Assembly: GCF_000208745.1 (NCBI RefSeq)
Contig: NC_030854.1
Span: 1,395,539-1,459,538, forward strand
Reading direction: 5' to 3'
Length of the DNA stretch: 64,000 nucleotides
Source: Theobroma cacao
Taxonomy: Eukaryota > Streptophyta > Magnoliopsida > Malvales > Malvaceae
In this document: piece by piece, positions 1 to 10,901 of the stretch
How positions within the stretch are numbered: the stretch's first letter is position 1
Layout: the number at the start of each line of letters is the position of its first letter
Program-made: the position numbers and the translations under genes
Notes under the pieces: model-generated
The model's input: the letters and a program-made list of their open reading frames with translations, nothing else
What the model was told of the DNA's origin: nothing
Databases searched by the model: none

Positions 1-2354
1 GTTATAGGCTTTTTATTTCACTATCATGATTTGCATAGTAGCGCAGTGGTATGTCCTTTAAATTTTTTCATTTGTTTGTATTCTCTTGTCCTTGCATGTA
101 TGATGTTGTGAAGCCTTCTCTATATAGTGTTACTGGTTACTGAGTATCTATAAGTATCACTTAGTGCTTTATTTCATCCGAATATGGTAACTCTGTGATT
201 GTACTGGCTCTTTTTCTCTACGGTTAAGTACTAGTTGATAAAACACTTTGTTGTCCTCTTGAATGTGAGAACCTTGGAGAAAAGTTGGCGCTTGAAACCC
301 CCATCCTTGTCTCAAAGTAAAAAGACTTAAAGCATTGAAGCATTGAATGGAGTAGAGATGTTCAAATGAGTTCTCTTTAGGTGTTGGTGAAGGCTTTGGG
401 TCACTGCCACTGGGTTTCTACATGACGGTACTTTGCTTAATGGTTAAAAAGAATGTGTCTGCTTGTGGTATGCAAGTTGAAAAGGTTTAATTCTCTAATA
501 TCACTGGATTGGTTTTGGTTTTATTAAACAATATATATTTTGAGGATTAAATTTAAATTAATCACTTTGGTTTGTGCTGGGCCTAGTCCAAATGCCTGGG
601 TTTCTATGTAAAGGGTCAACTGACCAGACCCTTCCAAGTTTAACAACTATTTTGAACCTTTGAAGTAGTAAAACTTAGGAAGACTACTTGCTCAAACTTT
701 TGTTGTCATGGGGCTTGTTATTATTTTAATTATTTTTGAACTCTGGCATTGCCGGTGTGATTGAGAAAAGCTTGGGTTGGAAAAGTGTGTTTGAAATTGC
801 TGTGAGAAAAAGTGTGGGTTGAGTCAGGAGCTGCTTTTGCATTACTGGCCCAAAACCAGGCAGTTTAGGTCAAAAGCCAAAATTCTTTAGGTTTATGGCA
901 TTGAGGTGAGGTTGAAACGCAGCTTTTAGCCCAAAAGCCCTTTCCCATGTCAATGCCAAACGGGGCCTTACTCCTCAAACTTCTACCTTAACCTTTATTA
1001 TCATCAATGTAAATCAATCTATATTTGATTTGTAGTCCGCTTCTGGTACGTGAGTGGCCTATAGGAAGCCTTGCTCAAACATGATGGAGAGTTCATGGTG
1101 TTTCATTTTACAATTCTTTCTGATTGCGACTGCTGTCTTTGGTTTCAGGCAGGGATGGTTCTGATGATGTGAAACTCGTACAGCTTGTTATTCTAAGGTA
1201 GCTGCTGTTGCTGTTTCTACAAAATAATTTCTTTGGCTGGAATGAGGTGAAGGCTGCTAATCATTGCATATAATGGACAAGGTGTAAATTGTCAGGACCT
1301 CTTTGTTTCTGTAAAGCGGACCGTTTCTGTTGTTTTTTTAGTCCATAATATTGGAGAGACCTTGGAGGATGTTTTTATTAATACCCGTCCTTTAAAGAAA
1401 AAAAAAAGCGCAGGACTCATATAAGCAGTTAGCTCAAATATTCTTATAGTCATCAGGCAAGCTGGCTGCTAATGTTTCATTTAGCTGTACTTGATTTTTA
1501 GTTACTTCTAGTAGTTTTTGGTGTGACTTTAATGCTAAGGGACTGTAAACCTCTTGCAGATTGTGAATGATTTTACAGGTATGAATTCATTTCCTACTCT
1601 GGTTTATTTGGATGTTAGACTTCTAGTCAGAGCTATTGAAGTAGTTTTTCTGGTGAAGTGGATGGAGATGTGCAGGGTTGTATGTGTTCTGATTACTATC
1701 ATTGTGGGAGCAACAGGTGGGTTAATAATTTTTCGGACTCAATCATTTTTCGGGTTTAAACTCATGTAAATTTTTCGAGTTATTAGTTTTTGTTTTGCAA
1801 ATTAATTTTTTGAGTTATCAGTAATCTTTTATAACGATTTAATCATTTATATTTATTATCTAATTGACAAATATATATATAACTAATGAGCTAGTCTTGA
1901 TTAGAAGAAAAAAAGGGTATAGCCCATTTGTAAGCTCGCTTTTTTATCTGCATGTAATTTCCAGTCACCTTCCTCTTTGAACCGACCTGTCCAACCTGGA
2001 CCCCATATCTGGTGACAATCAAATCCAGCCAGATTACGCCACTCGCTTGAATTCATTGCCATAAAATTTGTATTCCTTTACCCCGTTTTGGAGGTTTTTT
2101 TGTAAATTTGTGGTAGCTATGATGACCCACGGTGTATCGCCATTTGTAAACAAGGTTGTGGATCATTTGTTCCTTGGGGCTTGGAGGATAGATGAACCCT
2201 TTTTATATCTTTTGTGCAGACAGGAACTTTTGCCAATGAACAGTAGATTAAGCCTCCTCGATGAGATTTGATCTTGTAAAAAGGGATGGAATTTTTAAAA
2301 GCAAAGTCGTACATTCGGCTCTCCGTTATCCTTATTTTATACGTTTCCTCCATC
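1..2354. other. Intergenic or 3'-flanking stretch, no supported gene
   Basis: I see no open frame of convincing length. One possible terminal exon lies at about 1149-1201 on the plus strand: a pyrimidine-rich tract ending in CAG is followed by a 17-codon frame ending in the residues KLVQLVILR and a stop. It could be the last exon of a gene that starts before the window, but I cannot name a family and the support is weak. The rest is A+T-rich with no clear repeats. Confidence 0.3.
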
Positions 2355-2624
2355 CAGGGCCGGCCCTTGGTGAAGTCATCCAAACAAGGATTTTAAGCTT
2401 TCAATTTGGAGAGGTTTTAATTTTTGAGAAAATTTATAATTTTATAATAATTATAATGTAATTAATTATATTAAAAATATACAAAAATTAAAAAAATATA
2501 AAAATAAAAAATAATTAATAAAATTATTTATTTTTTTACTTTTTTAATTATATGTTTAATAAATATTAATTTTTTATTACTTTATTATTTTTAGAATGTT
2601 ATTAATTCTTAATTATATTCTCTT

Positions 2625-2712
2625 ATTCCTCCAACAACTATTTTTTTTTTTCATTTATTTCTCTTATTTNTCCAACAACTATTTTTTTTTTCATTTATTT
2701 CTCTTATTTTCA
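2625..2712. repeat. Two-copy tandem repeat of about 40 bp with an N at the junction
   Basis: The segment beginning TCCAACAACTATTTT and running through a T-rich stretch to CTCTTATTT is present twice in a row, with an undetermined base (2670) at the junction. It lies inside the decayed hAT element. The N and the T-runs make it possible that the copy number is an assembly artefact. Confidence 0.6.
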
Positions 2713-3134
2713 ATGAACGTATTTAATAATTTTCAACAGTTATTTTTTTTCTTATATATAAAATCAATTATTTTTTTTCAATATATAATATCTATTTTTA
2801 AAATCTTTCTCTTTCATTTGCACTTTCTTCTTTTAACTTCAATTTTCTCCAAAGAATACACAAGAAGTCTGTTCTTTTATTATCTTCATAAAACTATGAG
2901 CCTCATTTACAGTTTGCAATAAGCATTCAATAATTAAGTATTATTATTCTAATATTTAAAGATTTGTTTACTTTAATTTAGAGTTTATATTATATTGTTA
3001 TATTATTTTTATTTTATGTGATAGTTGATTTATTTGAATTAAAAATTTTAATTGTTGATTTTCTATTAGCCATTTAAAAAATATAACATAATTATAATAG
3101 TTAAATATTTTTTACCTCATGTCAAATTGAAAAT

Positions 3135-3640
3135 ATGAATCTGGTTATTCAAGTAATTTTTTCACTTCAAAGTAGATTTGAACAATTTAAAATATATGAA
3201 AATATTTTTAGTTTTTTATTTAGCGGCAAAAAGTTAAAATCATTAGATGATAATAGTTTGAAAAAATATTGCCTTGATCTTGAATGTTCCTTAAAATATA
3301 ACAACTATTCTGATATTGATGGTTTAGATTTATTTTCAGAGTTAAAAATTTTAAAAGAAATTATACAAAAAGAAAACAGTCCAATTGACGTACTTAATCA
3401 TATAAGAATACTCGATTTTTTTTCAAATGCATATATTACTTTTAAAATAATGTTAACAATTCCAATAAGTGTTGTTTTAGGAAAATTTTTTTTTCAAAAC
3501 TAAAATTAATAAAATCTTATTTAAGATCAACAATGTCTCAAGAAAAATTAAATGAATTGACTATATTATCAATTGAAAAAAAATTAAAAGAATTTAATTA
3601 TAAAAGTTTAAATAAAAAATTTTACATATCAAAAAGTTAA
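3135..3640 (+). pseudogene. hAT transposase remnant, C-terminal dimerisation region
   Basis: The first frame (3135-3503) contains residues such as LKILKEIIQKENSPIDVLN followed by the block IMLTIPISV. A one-base slip in a T-run near 3485 moves the reading to another frame, which continues FSKLKLIKSYLRSTMSQEKL, then NELTILSIEK, to a stop at 3638-3640. This order (TIP.SV, F.KLK.IK..LRSTM.Q..L, L..LSIE) is the conserved C-terminus of plant hAT transposases of the zinc-finger MYM-like group. The N-terminal zinc finger and RNase H-like catalytic core are absent. The frameshift and truncation make it non-functional. Confidence 0.75.
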
Positions 3641-4119
3641 AAAAAAATTTAAATTTTAATTAAAAAAATTTTATTTAAATATTTCACTTTTAAATTTTTT
3701 AACTTATTGAAGCGCCCCTGCCTCCGTCACCAAAACCATAATAAAATAACATGGTTCCACGATAAACGTGCTATCCTTTTCCAGGGAATCAACAATTCAA
3801 AGAGTAAAGCAGAAGCAGCACGTAATTGCCGTTTCCAAATTGCCATCAAAACGACAAAAACACAAAGAAAAGAGAGTTGGAAAAACTTTTAGCTCCTGGT
3901 TAAATACACAGGCTGGCCCACGTTATATCGGCTTCTTTTCAGGCTTCCGCCCATGTGCACCGCTATATTTTCTCTCCCCTCTCTATGCACCCAACAAATC
4001 TCCAACGAATGTTACAAATCATTGTAATGAGAGTGACAAGAAACGTAGCAGTGAGGTCGTGAGATGATGAGCGGAAGCAAAGGGGAGGAGCAGAGTTGGG
4101 GGGTTAAAAGGAGAAAGCT

Positions 4120-4284
4120 ATGGAGCATTACCTGAATTGGGCACAAGCTTTGGCATCTGCTTGGGGTTTCATGTTGTTGGTAGGTCTCGTGTGCTGTTGC
4201 CTCAGCACAAAACCACGCCAACACGGTGACATAAACAACAGCAACGGCAGCTGTTCTTGTGAAGGAGGATATGACGGTGTTTGA
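4120..4284 (+). CDS. Small membrane-anchored protein with Cys-rich tail (54 aa), uncharacterised
   Basis: A 54-codon frame starts MEHYLNWAQALASAWGFMLL. Residues about 13-28 are hydrophobic and end in a Cys cluster (VCCCLS), followed by a polar Asn/Gly segment and a CSCEGGYDGV end. The design (start M-E, an early Trp, one membrane segment, then a short Gly/Cys-containing tail) resembles the glycine-rich proteins at 7621, 12493 and 14997, though the tail is not Gly-repetitive. A TATA-like CTATATTTT lies near 3962. No family is recognised, and a frame this short could be chance. The shared architecture is the main support. Confidence 0.35.
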   Translation: MEHYLNWAQALASAWGFMLLVGLVCCCLSTKPRQHGDINNSNGSCSCEGGYDGV

Positions 4285-6744
4285 TGGTGGTTTTCGCATC
4301 TTCTGAACAGACCTTCCTTCCTTGTATTCTTTTTCTTTTCTTTTTTTTTTCTTTTATCCTTCTTGTATAGTACATGACTTGATTTTGGGTGATCCTTCTA
4401 TTGGTATTTTTGTAGAGTTGCATGGAATTTTGTGAATGATTCAGTGGATTAACAATTTTTGAATTTCTTTTTTGTCCTTCTCATGAATTTACTTATTCAG
4501 AACTTGAAGACTCGAGGTCAACAAAGTTGAACTTGTTATTCCTTTCTTTGAGAAAATGGTGCTGGGTGGGGTCTGAATTATTAATCCAGCCTGGGTTTTT
4601 TTTTGGTGGGTAGCAGAATGAGATGCTCAGCTTACATAAAGATCATAAAAGCTGATGGAAAAGCGAGTTTATTACCCTTTTTTTTGTTGTTGTAATCATG
4701 GTTTATTATGGGCAGGCTCATCCCTCACTAAGGATTTCCTGCACCAAACTCTCTGAAGTCGTGTCAGTGAAAGTTGCTAGAAATCAATGCCACATTTTTG
4801 GTACACAGACATATTCAAAATTAGACTATATAATAGAAAAGAAAGATTACATATTAGCTAGAGGATTTATTCGTCACTTGAAAGAGTTGGGAAAAGTCTT
4901 GACAGGATCAGTTGCCTGGGTCACCTTAAGATTCATAAGAAAAATGAAGTATTGTTTGAGACTCGGGGTGGCAGTTGCACCCATGTACCATAGATCTGCT
5001 AAGTGGGCTCTAGATTTGACCCCAGATCTCTCTCTAGATGACTAGGTAGCTTGGTGCTAAACATGCTCAATCTGATCTGTCCATGTCTCCGCGGGATATC
5101 CCAATTAATCATAAACAATTTGTCCATTAACCAAGGAGAACACAGATACGAATGGTCTAACAGGCGCATCTCAACACAATCATGATGGATGTCACGCCAA
5201 ATTTTGGCTCAGAGGTTTCCACTAGACCATGACATATAGAAAAGAAAGGAAGCTACGTCCATTTTTTCACTTTCCAAGCTGCTAGGAGACATACTGACCT
5301 GTAACTTTAGTTTCTGCATCTGGCAGATGGCAGATTGATCTGATACCACCGGCCCCTTCCAACTTGCATTTCTGCTTTGGGTTCTCCTTTCAAGTTCAAG
5401 ATCAACCTCTGTGATTAGAGTATTATTGTAATTTTCCTTACCCTGGAGCGGCTAGCACCCTGCAGGCAAAATGATTCGTCATGCTCCCCTGCTTCCTTTT
5501 TATGCTGTCAGGTTTAACTTTTACCCAAGGCAAAACTAGGATGTCCAAACACACAGCTAGTTACAGAAGTGACCCTGGGACCTGGGCCTCGGTCTGAGAA
5601 AGCAATATTAACCTACTAAGCCCTGTATTCTTCTCCAGGATATTTGTCCACACACATAACAATTTGGGATCTGCTGAAGAAGGAATGATACTCTTCAGCA
5701 TCCAGCCAACTGGCCCGATTCAAACTCAAATTCGACTTCTCTGCCTGGGAGACAAACTATATTCAGATCCTGAGGTTGCCAATAATCTAAATAAATGAAC
5801 TTATGAAGCCAAGGGTCAAAGCGCTCAAGTTTCTAAATGTTTTCCCATAAAAAACTAGAGCTATAGATAGGATTTCCAGCAAATAGATAGTAATTCTGAC
5901 TACTTGAAATGGTGGAATTTCCCGCCAAGTTCGAAGAGGTTGGTCGGCACTATATAGTAGGGTCAGGATTTCACGTTTGAGGGACGAACAAGAGGTGAGT
6001 CGGTCCTGAAGCCTTGGAGCAATTGGGGGAAGATAGCTGAGCTAGACACAACGAACAGAGGTGTTGAGCTGCAAACGACATTGGAGCAATTTGGGGAAGA
6101 TAGCTGAGCTAGAGACGACGAACCGAGGTGTTGAGCTACAAACGACATTGGACTGAGCCCGTAAGTTAAGAGAGGGACTGCATGGACAAAGGGCAAGGGA
6201 ATGGTTGCCTTCAAGTCAAGTAGCGAGTTCCACCAGAGTTCAAGTCAAGGGAATGTACAGTTCTATCTACAAGCTCAAATGCTATAATGTATTCATATTC
6301 AATGACTTCTGTACCATTTTAATATAAAATTTAACCTTTCAAAAAAAATAATTATTGACTAATTGCTGTAAAAGCATCTTATTAAACTAAATATAAGAGT
6401 AAAATTATAAAATTTGTTTAAAAAAAAGATATATTATAAATTTTTAAAACTTTTGGAACGTAGGTCTCTACTAGTCCTTATTTATGTTAGAACATCAAAT
6501 TGAAAAATATAAAAATTGGCTTTAAGTCGTGTATCAATGTCACTATCCTTAAAGTTTTATTCACTTTCATTTGCACACCTTCAAGGCGAGTTTCAATACC
6601 ATTATCCTTAAGATTTTATTCGCCCGCACTTATAATGTACAAAAAAGTTATAGACATATAAACCTCGAAAATACAATAAAATTTAGAGCTTGACGGTGTT
6701 TTGTATTGACAAAATCAATCCACTAAGCATTTACCAGAATATAA
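4285..6744. other. Intergenic, no supported gene
   Basis: A C/T-rich stretch lies at 4300-4360. The plus frame at 4698-5045 (115 codons) has no recognisable motif and sits in sequence without coding character. From 5040 to 6000 nothing is recognisable on either strand. From 6300 the sequence is A+T-rich and featureless. A short tandem duplication at 6014-6147 is listed separately. Confidence 0.4.
6014..6147. repeat. Tandem duplication, 67-bp unit, two copies
   Basis: The unit starts TTGGAGCAATT and ends CAAACGACA. It occurs at 6014-6080 and 6081-about 6147 with a handful of differences, and the first bases of a third unit follow. The reading frames across it are not convincing, so it is recorded as non-coding. 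Confidence 0.8.
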
Positions 6745-7035
6745 CAAGATTATCAATCTTCTATAATTTTTGCCTGTTCAGTCAGCTTGTTTTGGATTCT
6801 TATGGTCCTCTTTAGATGTCCCATGGGAGTAGAATCCAGTGCTACTGTGGATGGTGGTAGTGGCGGAGATGCTGTTGGCAGCGAAGATGGAGGAGATGGT
6901 CCAGATACCAATGGCGGCGGAGATGGAGGAGGCGGCGATGGCCGAGTTGCAGGCGTCTGGAAGTTTGGTATATATTGTCATATATATAAACAGAGAATCA
7001 TCTCTTGGTTCTTTGCTAGGCTTGGAGAAAAATAA
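6745..7035 (+). pseudogene. Probable decayed glycine-rich membrane protein (start lost)
   Basis: A frame open from 6745 reads a hydrophobic segment IIFACSVSLFWILMVLFRC, then a Gly/Asp-rich segment (DGGSGGDAVGSEDGG and NGGGDGGGGDG) and a non-glycine end. This is the order seen in the intact proteins at 7621 and 12493: membrane segment, Cys, Gly-rich tail. There is no ATG before the hydrophobic part; the first ATG in frame (6802) falls inside it, and a stop precedes the frame at 6742. The C-terminus lacks the family's closing Cys. Most likely a relic. Chance is possible because GGN repeats readily give Gly-rich frames. Confidence 0.35.
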
Positions 7036-7537
7036 ATTTGATTCAATTTGCATCATTGTTGATCCTTTTGAATGAATCATATATATATTGGAATTATATA
7101 TAAACAAAGAGAAAAACAAATATTATTATAACTATAATTAATTGGGTGCATTCTGTGTTAATTAATCCGTGGCTGTAAATGAAGTTTTTTGTAATAATCA
7201 TTGGAGTAACTTTTTTACTTGCAAATCGTAATTGACTTTTAATTAATTAAAATCCCTGGTATACATGCATGATGCATGCATTCAAAGTCAATCGCATTTT
7301 TAAAGTTATTCTGACAGAGTCAGTCAGCTCCGCCCACCGCCACCGCCACCGCCACCCTTCTTATGATCCATTCAGCGATGTTGCTTATATACAAGAGTAA
7401 AAACTAGCTTCCTTCAAGTTTCTTATATTGGTTGACTGCCGAATTATGATGATCATGTTTGACCATTTAAACCTACGTTTTGTTTGAAAAGTTTGGCAAT
7501 TAGATAAGAGATTGACTATTCCATCGTCCCCTCCAAC

Positions 7538-7545
7538 TATAAAAG
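7538..7545 (+). promoter_or_regulatory. TATA box of the 7621 glycine-rich gene
   Basis: TATAAAAG sits 83 bases before the ATG. The surrounding sequence (CTCCAACTATAAAAGGAGTT) is closely shared with the promoter of the gene at 12493, and appears mutated (TATCAAG) upstream of the pseudogene at 14029. The conservation supports a real promoter. Confidence 0.65.
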
Positions 7546-7620
7546 GAGTTGACGAATAGAAACCTTGTTCATCATCAAGATTCAATCCATTTTCGGTGCA
7601 TTTGGAAACGAAGAAAAGGG

Positions 7621-8022
7621 ATGGAACCTTGGGGAATTCCACTTATTTTTTTCTCTGTATTTCTTTGCATGGTGCTTTTCTTTGCTTGCCTAAGTCGATG
7701 TGGTTACGTAGGGGGTAACGTTGGTAGCGGCGGCGCTGGTCATCACTTTGGTGGAGGGGGTCATGGGCCTCATGGCTTTGGAGGAGATGTAGCCATAGAT
7801 ATCGGTGGCTCTGACAGCGGTGGTGGTGTTGCTGGCGGATGCAGCGATTGGGGGGTTGGTGGTACAGGAGGGCATAGCAGTTGGGGAGGAGGTGGAGGAG
7901 GTTTTGATGGTGGAGGTGGAGGTGGTGGTGGTGGAGGGGGTTGTGATGGTGGTGGTGGTGGTGGTGGAGGGGGTTGTGATGGTGGTGGTGGTGGAGGCGG
8001 AGGCGGAGGAGGTGGCTGTTAA
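7621..8022 (+). CDS. Glycine-rich single-pass membrane protein (133 aa)
   Basis: I chose the ATG at 7621 (MEPWGIPLIFFSVFLCM) because the paralogue at 12493 begins with the same MEPW. Upstream in-frame codons lie close behind the TATA box. Residues about 6-24 form one membrane segment or uncleaved signal anchor ending in a Cys/Arg cluster (CLSRCGY). The remainder is Gly-rich with scattered His, Trp and Asp. It ends in three blocks of Gly runs, each closed by Cys (GGGGC-D, GGGGC-D, GGGGC-stop), so Cys is the last residue. Function is unknown. Short glycine-rich plant proteins are often secreted or wall-associated, but nothing here proves that. The long antisense His-rich frame is a shadow of the GGN repeats. 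Confidence 0.65.
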   Translation: MEPWGIPLIFFSVFLCMVLFFACLSRCGYVGGNVGSGGAGHHFGGGGHGPHGFGGDVAIDIGGSDSGGGVAGGCSDWGVGGTGGHSSWGGGGGGFDGGGGGGGGGGGCDGGGGGGGGGCDGGGGGGGGGGGGC

Positions 8023-9110
8023 TGAGACTAGTTAATCCGGTACGTGAGAAGGTCAAATCGTTTGCTTTAAGCCAAGCCAAAACAAGCCAAATAAAAAAAA
8101 TAGAGCTATTTGTAAATTCAATTGCTACATGCAAATTTAAAAATTTCATTTATTCGTTATTGTAAATTATGATTTGTAAGCTTGATTAAAGGAAAAGGAT
8201 AAAAAAGGCAGAGAGAGATATTTACTATAATTTTTTTTTCATTTGTTTAGAATTTTTATTTATATATTTTTGTAAATTATGATATTTCTTTTAAAATATA
8301 TTTTTGTATTGCATGTCTCGTCATTCTTATTGTTAGTTTATTTCTATTATTAGAGTTTAAATTTCAAGATATATGATTTTTAAAAATTAAAATTTTAATT
8401 AATAACATAAAATAAAACAAATGACATAAAATTTATGAATTCATTTTCATCGATCAAAAATTAACTTTATCAAATTTGTAATTAAATATATATTATAAAT
8501 AATTAAACTCTTATATTTAATGCATTAAATATAAGAAAAAAACCATAAAAAAAGGGAAAAAATCAATATCATTATGTATCGTTTGCATGAATTATGTATC
8601 CTCCCCTTGACAAAGACAAAAGTACCAAGAAAATGAAATATTGTATGCTTGTATAGAGGAGCCCTTTGAACAGTTTCCTATATATTTTTTTTCGAAAAAA
8701 TTATGAGAAATAATCTTCGTAGTAAGGTGACTTAAAAAATGATCGTCTCTATAATTTTAACTATTTTTAGCCAATTTGTGACACGACTTGACAAGAATAC
8801 CCTTTAATTCAATTAATTTAAATGAAGGCAGGTCTCAGTTTCTTTCCTTCTGCTCTCCCACTATTCAGCTTAAAATTTCAAAATTAAATCTCGATTTAGA
8901 TTTAGCTATCCATCCGTTTAGCTCTCCAGCGCCATCGAGGTCTATATTGACAGCCATCTTTCTCACGATCCCAAAATGCAGAGATGACATTAAGGTATTT
9001 GTTATGGGTTCTTGCGTTTATTTAGGGTTATTCATAGAACGAAAAAGTTGATGAGTAAATTATATGAGTTTAGAAACTTAAATCTGGCTGGGGGTAGCGA
9101 AATCAATCAG
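8023..9110. other. Intergenic, A+T-rich
   Basis: This is the 3' flank of the glycine-rich gene followed by A+T-rich sequence. The plus frame at about 8788-9051 shows no recognisable protein motif. No structured repeat is seen until the GCGTGAC-motif region starts near 9120. Confidence 0.4.
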
Positions 9111-9119
9111 TTTATAGGC

Positions 9120-9480
9120 GATGCGTGAATATTTCTTAGGCATTGAGTCACTGAATATTAGGGTGGGTGACTGGATATTAGGAATCATAACCTGTTTATT
9201 TGGCATTAGGTGCCTGAATATTTATTGAGCATTGTGTGAGTTCTTTATAAGCATTACGTGACTGAATATATGTTGAGCGTTGCGTGAGAGTTAATACGTG
9301 ACTGAATATTACCTGACTGAATATTTGTTGAACATTGCGTGAGTTTTTTATAGGCATTACGTGACTGAATATTTGTTAGCGTTGCGTGACAGACGTTACG
9401 TGACTTAATATTACGTGACTGAATATTTGTTGAGTATTACGTGACCTATTTGTAGGCATTGCGTGACTTTAGCTACCTAA
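9120..9480 (+). repeat. GCGTGAC/ACGTGAC motif block, left part (plus orientation)
   Basis: About eleven copies of the core CGTGA, mostly as GCGTGAC or ACGTGACTGAATATT, occur at irregular spacing of roughly 13-45 bases (for example at 9123, 9256, 9282, 9296, 9337, 9359, 9383, 9396, 9413, 9438, 9461). Longer units such as TGACTGAATATTTGTTGAG recur. All copies here point the same way. The spacing is too irregular for a simple satellite or CRISPR array. It looks like a degenerate higher-order repeat. Confidence 0.75.
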
Positions 9481-9903
9481 TGCTGAAGGTGATTCTCTAC
9501 TGATTATCTTCAATAACCTAATAAGGTCTAATGCAATTCTTGAAGTTTATATATAATTTCAAAATTGTATAGTAGCAATAGTATTAGATTTTGGTTGGTC
9601 TACCATGATGCCTAAATTAAAAAAAAAAAAAAGAAGAGAANAGAGAAAAGAGGAAACGATAACGAATTTCTTGGAAAAGAAAAAAGATGTAACATTAAAA
9701 TCCTTTTTGATTAGTGAAAAAGAGAGAAAACCTTTATGTTACTTTTTATTAAGAATTTCTTGAAAAATGATGTTTGGCTTGGGTTTTGCTTTTAAGAGAT
9801 AGATAAGATGAAAGAGCAGGCCGAACAGGTACTTAATAACCAATTCAGCCCCTCTTCATTGCATTGATATGGTTGTAGAAAACGAAGAGTCAGCTTTCAT
9901 GCC

Positions 9904-9911
9904 TATAAATA
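9904..9911 (+). promoter_or_regulatory. TATA-like box upstream of the 9975 ORF
   Basis: TATAAATA lies 71 bases before the ATG at 9975, a normal distance for a plant gene with a short leader. It is the only promoter hint for that ORF. Confidence 0.4.
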
Positions 9912-9974
9912 AAGGGAACCATTAACCATTTGAATCAAATTCAATTATCTTAATCAATCTCAGATAATTGAAAA

Positions 9975-10229
9975 ATGACCTTCAGAGATCCAAGAATGGA
10001 GAAGGGCAAAGAGGCAGCCTTTGAAGAGGAGGAGGTGCCTTTGAATGTGAGGGACCAATTGCACATATTTTTTAGTGTGAGGGACCAGTTGCACATATTC
10101 CAGCAGGAGATTCAAGTCCTCATCGATAACCTGATGCAAAGGACTTTTGACCTGGAGGTTGCCATCTTGAGCAACGAAAAGATTCTCGTCGAGATAGAGT
10201 TCAAAGTAAATGAACTTATGAAGAAATGA
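9975..10229 (+). CDS. Hypothetical small acidic, coiled-coil-like protein (84 aa)
   Basis: The frame starts MTFRDPRMEKGKEAAFEEEE and carries an internal tandem duplication: the octapeptide VRDQLHIF occurs twice, separated by two residues (about residues 25-42), from an almost exact 30-bp DNA repeat. The C-terminal half (from QQEIQVLIDNL) has hydrophobic residues at heptad-like spacing and ends in KVNELMKK, so it could form a short coiled coil. No family is recognised. It lies between two blocks of GCGTGAC repeats and may be part of that element or simply trapped inside it. The TATA-like box supports expression; the small size argues for caution. Confidence 0.4.
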   Translation: MTFRDPRMEKGKEAAFEEEEVPLNVRDQLHIFFSVRDQLHIFQQEIQVLIDNLMQRTFDLEVAILSNEKILVEIEFKVNELMKK

Positions 10230-10379
10230 ACTACGGTTCATTTTTTTGTATCATCTCCTTGTATTTTCGAGAGGGTTTTTTAATAAAATTTGAATAAAAT
10301 TTATAGCAATTTTTATTTTCATTGAGAAAATATTTTGTTGGGTTATTTTCTTCATTTAAGTTATATTATGCTGAATAAT

Positions 10380-10900
10380 TACGTGAGTGGATGTTAGCCA
10401 TTGGGTGACCTATTATTAGGTATTGGGAGAGTGGGTTATACGCGGCGCGTGAATTGTGCTATGCATATCTTCTGTTGAGACATTGCGTGAGTGGTTTGTA
10501 TGTATATGGAATAGAGTACTTATGGTGACGTGTTGTTATGTATTGCGTGACGTTGGGTCAGTACGTGACTGTTTAAGTTGGCATAACGTGAGTGGATATT
10601 AGGCATCAATTGACTTATTATTAGGTATTGCGAGACTGGTGGTGCGTGACTAGTGCAATTCACCTCTTATTTAGAGGCTTATTAGTCATTGGGTGACTTA
10701 TTCTTAGTTGTTGCGAGCATGGCGGTGCTTGACTGACTTGTGCAATTCATGTGTTGCTTTGAGGCTTTTGTTCAGTAATTTTTTAGGTAGTGCGTGACTG
10801 ATTTTTATATATTACGTTACCTGTTGTAGCGAGAGTGGTGGCGCATAACTTGTACAATTCATGTGTTGTTTTGAGGCTTTTGTTCAGTAGTTTTTAGGCT
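10380..10900 (+). repeat. GCGTGAC motif block, middle part (plus orientation)
   Basis: At least eight CGTGA cores (10382, 10447, 10486, 10547, 10563, 10587, 10643, 10792) occur in the same orientation as the left block. Superimposed is a longer repeat, CTTGTGCAATTCA or close variants, at about 10650, 10737, 10850 and 10933. The 10737 and 10850 copies share about 55 further bases (through GAGGCTTTTGTTCAGTA). Repeats inside repeats suggest expansion by unequal exchange. Confidence 0.7.
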
Positions 10901-10901
10901 T

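Larger units (their letters stand above)
2355..3720 (+). mobile_element. Degenerate hAT-superfamily DNA transposon with 8-bp target duplication
   Basis: The element begins CAGGGCCGGCCCTTGG at 2355 and ends GAAGCGCCCCTG at 3720, so the termini are short imperfect inverted repeats of hAT type. It is flanked by CCTCCATC (2347-2354) and CCTCCGTC (3721-3728), an 8-bp target-site duplication with one mismatch, as hAT insertion produces. Inside is a remnant of the transposase C-terminal dimerisation region (3135-3640). At about 1.37 kb the element is far shorter than an autonomous hAT and cannot encode a full transposase. The mismatched duplication and frameshifted remnant point to an old insertion. 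Confidence 0.8.

Noticed and set aside
2596..2922. Plus frame of 108 codons rich in Phe and Leu
   Set aside because: Poly-T and A+T-rich DNA within the decayed hAT element, containing an N; no coding signal.
4698..5045. Plus frame of 115 codons
   Set aside because: No recognisable motif, no promoter or splice support, and flanking DNA looks non-coding.
5963..6214. Minus frame of 83 codons over the 67-bp tandem repeat
   Set aside because: The open frame follows from the repeat unit. No start context or homology.
7326..7370. Minus-strand 14-codon frame MDHKKGGGGGGGRS
   Set aside because: Too short, and a GCC repeat alone explains the Gly run. The TATA-like sequence upstream is too close to the ATG.
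7643..8149. Minus-strand His-rich frame (168 codons) opposite the glycine-rich gene
   Set aside because: It is the reverse reading of GGN repeats, which gives CCN/CAN codons. No independent promoter or family resemblance.
9120..9480. CRISPR-like array of short repeats
   Set aside because: Eukaryotic context, irregular spacing, and repeats of only 7-19 bases without unique equal-length spacers.
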